Source: Acidobacteriota bacterium
GTDB lineage: Bacteria > Acidobacteriota > Terriglobia > Bryobacterales > Bryobacteraceae
Assembly: GCA_014584705.1 (NCBI GenBank)
Contig: JACTMJ010000023.1
Location: forward strand, 1 to 57,191
Length of the DNA stretch: 57,191 bases
Direction of reading: 5' to 3'
Part shown: one piece after another, positions 54,256 through 57,191 of the stretch
Position numbering within the stretch: the first letter of the stretch is position 1
Layout of the letters: the number at the start of each line of letters is the position of its first letter
Made by a program: the position numbers and the translations under genes
Notes under the pieces: model-generated
Told to the model about the DNA's origin: nothing
What the model saw: only the letters and a program-made list of their open reading frames with translations
Databases searched by the model: none

Positions 54256-54888
54256 ATGAGGAAGCACCCCGCTCAAAGAATTTACATACCAGGGCCGTGG
54301 CGGCGGCTCTGGGACCGGCTGCGCGGCCACGAAGTGCTCGTGATTGAGTTCTCGGAACCATTGCCCATCCTCGTCGTGCGGCATCCCCGCACGCGCCGTG
54401 GCGCGGAGGCGGCGGAGAGCCTCCGCACGGCTTGGGTGCAACTGCTCACTGTGATGGAACCGGACCCCCGCGAAGTGTATGCGGACGTGCTGAGTGCTCT
54501 CCCGCCGATGGTGATGGTGCGCTTTGAAGAACGGAACGCGGGAGGAGTCCTCGGGCACGCATGTCCCCACGGGCTGGAATCGGACGCGACCAAGCGCTTG
54601 CAGTCCGAGACCGGGTTGCCCGTGGGCGAGGTGGATCTCGCGTACAGGCAGATCGCCGAGTGGCAACCGCGCCCGCTGGCGAGCCTGGCGTCGGGCGCGG
54701 AGGCAACCGATAGCGGGGAGCTGCGGTATCGGGTGGCGTTGCTTACAGTACTCTTTCACGAGCTTGAGCACTTGGCTTTTCCGGACCGCGAGGAACGCCA
54801 GGTTCGTTTGCGCAGCGATGCATTTTACGAGGCGGCGCTGGAGGCGGGAGTTCGGGCAGTGGGAAGCCGCTATGGCCTCGATCACTGA
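54256..54888 (+). CDS. Hypothetical protein with HExxH motif
   Basis: A 210-residue protein I do not recognise. It contains HELEH in LFHELEHLAFPDREER, the HExxH signature of zinc metallopeptidases, near residue 172. A further acidic residue downstream (for example in RSDAFYEAALEAG) could be a third ligand. The first half contains GHEVLVIEFSEPLPILVVRH, a beta-rich region, and no signal peptide is visible. GGGAG eight bases before the ATG at 54256-54258 supports the start. The gene diverges from the rhomboid gene and converges on a small membrane protein gene, so context gives no role. Confidence 0.65.
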   Translation: MRKHPAQRIYIPGPWRRLWDRLRGHEVLVIEFSEPLPILVVRHPRTRRGAEAAESLRTAWVQLLTVMEPDPREVYADVLSALPPMVMVRFEERNAGGVLGHACPHGLESDATKRLQSETGLPVGEVDLAYRQIAEWQPRPLASLASGAEATDSGELRYRVALLTVLFHELEHLAFPDREERQVRLRSDAFYEAALEAGVRAVGSRYGLDH

Positions 54889-54899
54889 CTTCTTCGGAA

Positions 54900-55199
54900 C
54901 TAGGAATCGAGCGAGGGGTCTCCGTAGCGGTTCAACACGAGGGAGGCTGCCTGCATCAGGACAGACAACAGCAACCAGGTCTGCCAGCGGGAAAAGACAC
55001 CCTGCTGGATTCCGAAGGAGCCGGAGTAGCCCAGGTCCGCGGCGAGACTCCAAAGGCTCAATACGAAGGTTACCAGCGCGGCGGGCGAAAGCAGGGCCGC
55101 CGTAGCCAAGGCAATTCCGCGTCGCGGCAACGCCTTGAGGCTGAGTGGATCCTTGGGTCTCGGCGTCGGCCCCAGACGTAAACGGATTCGTACGATCAT
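54900..55199 (-). CDS. Small membrane protein
   Basis: A 99-residue protein with two predicted membrane segments (GIALATAALLSPAALVTFVL and WQTWLLLSVLMQAASLVL). The N-terminus is basic and Pro-rich (RIRLRLGPTPRPKDP). No family is recognised. It converges on the HExxH gene 11 bp away and diverges from the second Gfo/Idh/MocA gene. A real gene is likely but not certain. Confidence 0.55.
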   Translation of the reverse strand: MIVRIRLRLGPTPRPKDPLSLKALPRRGIALATAALLSPAALVTFVLSLWSLAADLGYSGSFGIQQGVFSRWQTWLLLSVLMQAASLVLNRYGDPSLDS

Positions 55200-55341
55200 G
55201 GGCCTTGAAGAACTCCCAGTCTAACAACAACTGCGATACAGTGTGAGGTGAAATCCCCGCTCCCGCCCGCACTGGCTGAGGTTCTTTGTGTGTTTTCCGC
55301 GGGTTTGGCAGGAGTCATTCGGAACTGAGGTTACCCAAACA

Positions 55342-56490
55342 ATGGCACGAATTAGAACAGCGATTATCGGCACCGGTTTCATGGGTGCGGTGCATGCGGA
55401 GGGCATTCGCCGTCTGGGCAATGTGGATATCGCGTGTATTGCCGGATTGACCGACGAACTGGCCTCCGGGTTCGCCCGGCAGATTGGCGTGGAAAAATCA
55501 ACGTCAGACTATAAGACAGTCCTCGCGGATCCAACGATCCAAGCCGTACACGTGTGCACGCCCAACGCACTGCACTATCCGATTTCGAAAGAGGCGATGG
55601 AAGCGGGCAAGGCGGTGCTCTGCGAGAAGCCGCTGGCGCTCGACGTTACCCAGGCGCAGGATCTCGTTGACACTGCCGCCCGGACCGGCTCGGTGAATTG
55701 TCTCAACCACAATCTGCGCTACTACCCGATTCCCCAGCAGATCCGGGAGATGATCGCGGCGGGAGAACTCGGCGACATTCTCTCTGTGCAAGGCACCTAT
55801 GCGCAGGATTGGTTGCTCTACGATACCGACTATAACTGGCGCATCGAGCGCAAGGATAACGGTGCGCTGCGGGCCGTGGGCGACATCGGTTCCCATTGGA
55901 TGGATATGATCCAGCACGTCACCGGCCTCAAGATCACCGCTCTGTGCGCGGATCTCGCCACGTTCCACAAGACGCGCAAGAAGCCAAAGATGGCGATCGA
56001 CGCCTTCGCCGGAAAGACCTTCACTCCCGACGATTACGACGAAGTGCCCATCGATACGGAAGACTACGGTGCCGTTCTCCTGCACCTGGGCGACCGCGCA
56101 CGGGGTGCATTCACGGTTACTCAGTTGGCGGCTGGCTGCAAGAACCGCTTCCAGATCGAGATTTTCGGTACGAAATGCGGTGTTATCTGGAACCAGGAGA
56201 GGCCAAACGAGTTATGGATCGGCGAGCGGAACGCGGCGAACAAGCTGCTTCTCAAGGATCCGTCGCTGCTCGGGCCGAAGGCGCGCACGTACGCATCGCT
56301 TCCAGGGGGCCACAACGAAGGCTACGCCGATACGCATAAGAACGTATACCGGGCCTTCTATCGCAAAGTGGCGGACCCCTCCGCCGCCGTGGAATACCCG
56401 ACATTCCAGGACGGGCTGCTCGGCATGAAACTGCTCGAGAAGATTGTCGAGAGCGATCTGAAGCGCTGTTGGGTGGAAACGGGCATCTAG
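55342..56490 (+). CDS. Gfo/Idh/MocA-family oxidoreductase
   Basis: A 382-residue cytosolic NAD(P)-dependent oxidoreductase. The Rossmann loop is AIIGTGFMGAVHAEG, the catalytic region is VLCEKPLALD, and DIGSHWMDMIQHVTG lies in the C-terminal domain with the conserved Asp-His pair. It lacks a signal peptide, unlike the exported relative at 46586-47683. The ATG at 55342-55344 starts directly before the Rossmann strand. The likely substrate is a sugar or inositol derivative; it cannot be narrowed. A terminator hairpin follows about 40 bp after the stop. Confidence 0.92.
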   Translation: MARIRTAIIGTGFMGAVHAEGIRRLGNVDIACIAGLTDELASGFARQIGVEKSTSDYKTVLADPTIQAVHVCTPNALHYPISKEAMEAGKAVLCEKPLALDVTQAQDLVDTAARTGSVNCLNHNLRYYPIPQQIREMIAAGELGDILSVQGTYAQDWLLYDTDYNWRIERKDNGALRAVGDIGSHWMDMIQHVTGLKITALCADLATFHKTRKKPKMAIDAFAGKTFTPDDYDEVPIDTEDYGAVLLHLGDRARGAFTVTQLAAGCKNRFQIEIFGTKCGVIWNQERPNELWIGERNAANKLLLKDPSLLGPKARTYASLPGGHNEGYADTHKNVYRAFYRKVADPSAAVEYPTFQDGLLGMKLLEKIVESDLKRCWVETGI

Positions 56491-56521
56491 CGCAGGCACG
56501 CTGCCACTACGATTCTCAATG

Positions 56522-56569
56522 AAAAAAAAGCGCGGCTCCGGGGACCAACCGAAGCCGCGCATTTTGTTT
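56522..56569. terminator. Bidirectional rho-independent terminator
   Basis: GCGCGGCT (56530-56537) pairs with AGCCGCGC (56553-56560), an 8-bp GC-rich stem with a 15-base loop. On the plus strand it is followed by ATTTTGTTT. On the minus strand it is followed by eight Ts (the A-run at 56522-56529). It ends the Gfo/Idh/MocA gene and would also stop transcription coming from the right. Confidence 0.75.
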
Positions 56570-57191
56570 GCAGGCCCGCGTTTCAAGCGAGAACTGCCCG
56601 ATAGCGGGTGCGAACGCGGAGGATGCTTCGGGTCTGTCGCGGGACATTGTGGCGAAATCCGGATAATTTCCAGGAGTTCGTGTTTTTTGAAAAAATAATT
56701 GTCGAATATTCGAGGGAAAATCACGCGGGAATATCCTATGCGGAATCATCGAGATAGGGTATTCTCGGCATTGTTCGGAACCCCGGAAGCACGCCCAAAA
56801 CGGCTGGCGCCGCACACGGGGAGTTGCTAACGGGTCGAAAGGTGTGTCATTCTAACGAGTGCGCCACCCGGGGCGGCAGGAATGCGGTCGGGTGGGTGAG
56901 GTAGCCTGGCGTGGCGGTTTGGTTGCGCGGGTTACGGGCAGGGTTCCCCTGGCTAGCCGGCCGGGAGCGGGAGTGATCGAAAGAGAGCTTCTGGCGAAGA
57001 ACGGCACGGCGAAACGAGTTTTCCCCTCGATTTCCGGGAGTGCGACGAAGGATGTAATCCATTGTTGCGCCGAAGGGAGGAGACAGGGGGAGGCGGGGAG
57101 AGCGAAGAGAAGGCGCGGAGGGAAGGCGATCCCTTCCAATCCGAGGCCGGGATCTTTGACAATTTGGGTTGGAAGCACGCCTTAAGTTGAG
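56570..57191. other. Intergenic tail of the window
   Basis: No credible gene is seen after the terminator. The stretch 56660-56770 is AT-rich and holds the inverted repeats listed separately. GGAAGG (57121-57126) and CCTTCC (57132-57137) form a small hairpin, and a TTGACA -35-like hexamer lies at 57156-57161 too close to the edge to show its -10. Confidence 0.5.
56703..56764. promoter_or_regulatory. AT-rich inverted repeats, possible operator region
   Basis: A perfect 10-bp palindrome CGAATATTCG lies at 56703-56712. GAATATCCTAT (56729-56739) pairs with ATAGGGTATTC (56754-56764) with one G-U position and a 14-base loop. The block is markedly AT-rich compared with the rest of the window. It may control a gene beyond the right edge or be a binding site for a regulator; nothing in the window tells which. 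Confidence 0.35.

Noticed and set aside
56847-57185. Overlapping frames of 70-108 codons on both strands at the right end
   Set aside because: Arg/Pro-rich translations without start signals, typical of non-coding GC-rich DNA.
57141-57191. CTTTGACAATTTGGG-like sequence resembling some CRISPR leaders
   Set aside because: No repeat follows before the window ends, and a TTGACA alone is too common; kept only as a note.

Overview
The window is GC-rich (roughly 63-65% by eye) and comes from an acidobacterium, most likely of the Bryobacterales/Solibacterales (Bryobacteraceae). The evidence is a protein ending in the TIGR03437 domain typical of Solibacter-type genomes (1962-3890), a DUF1800 + DUF1501 gene pair, several Tat-signal secreted enzymes, a fused 3-dehydroquinate dehydratase/shikimate dehydrogenase, and a small Tat-signal gene coupled to an amidase. 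This is inference from gene content; no rRNA is present to confirm it.

Layout. 1-562 is a CRISPR array of nine identical 36-bp repeats and eight 29-30-bp spacers, cut by the left window edge and with no cas gene on its right. 563-1271 holds no intact gene but contains a large imperfect palindrome, two short REP-like hairpins and a decayed IS200/RAYT-type transposase end. 1272-7743 (minus strand) carries a secreted methyltransferase, a BNR-repeat/TIGR03437 protein, tyrS, a Cys-rich membrane-anchored unknown and a processive GT2 glycosyltransferase. 8278-12103 (minus) is an apparent operon: M20 dipeptidase, murJ, CdsZ-like zinc-ribbon protein. 12191-12284 is a 34-bp minisatellite at the end of a stand-alone receiver-like gene. 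12919-19773 (minus) is a tight five-gene run: M14 carboxypeptidase, degenerate DeoC-like protein, aroDE, small Tat protein, amidase. 19935-22464 (minus) has an ADP-ribosylglycohydrolase lipoprotein and a YpfJ-type metalloprotease.

22652-34463 mixes strands: a GT-C membrane glycosyltransferase, an FkbM methyltransferase, DUF1800/DUF1501, a rhomboid protease, a secreted nitrilase-like hydrolase, a Tat-exported TIM-barrel epimerase and an 813-residue secreted unknown. 34482-44160 (minus) is a six-gene cluster, mlaE-mlaF-mlaD-hpnK-addB-addA, linking envelope lipid transport with recombination nucleases. Divergent from it are a P1-family peptidase and a LarA-like protein. 46586-56490 contains two Gfo/Idh/MocA oxidoreductases, a cold-shock/DUF1294 fusion, tRNA-Thr(CGT), glgB, an adenosine deaminase, cysE, a second rhomboid, an HExxH unknown and a small membrane protein. 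The last 700 bases have no gene but hold a bidirectional terminator and AT-rich inverted repeats.

Most of the window is ordinary housekeeping and secreted-enzyme content. The items most worth following are the CRISPR array with its adjacent palindromic/RAYT debris, the catalytically degenerate DeoC-like protein, the MlaF with Ser in place of the Walker-B glutamate, the small-Tat-protein/amidase coupling, and the palindrome-rich control regions at 12739-12826 and 56703-56764.
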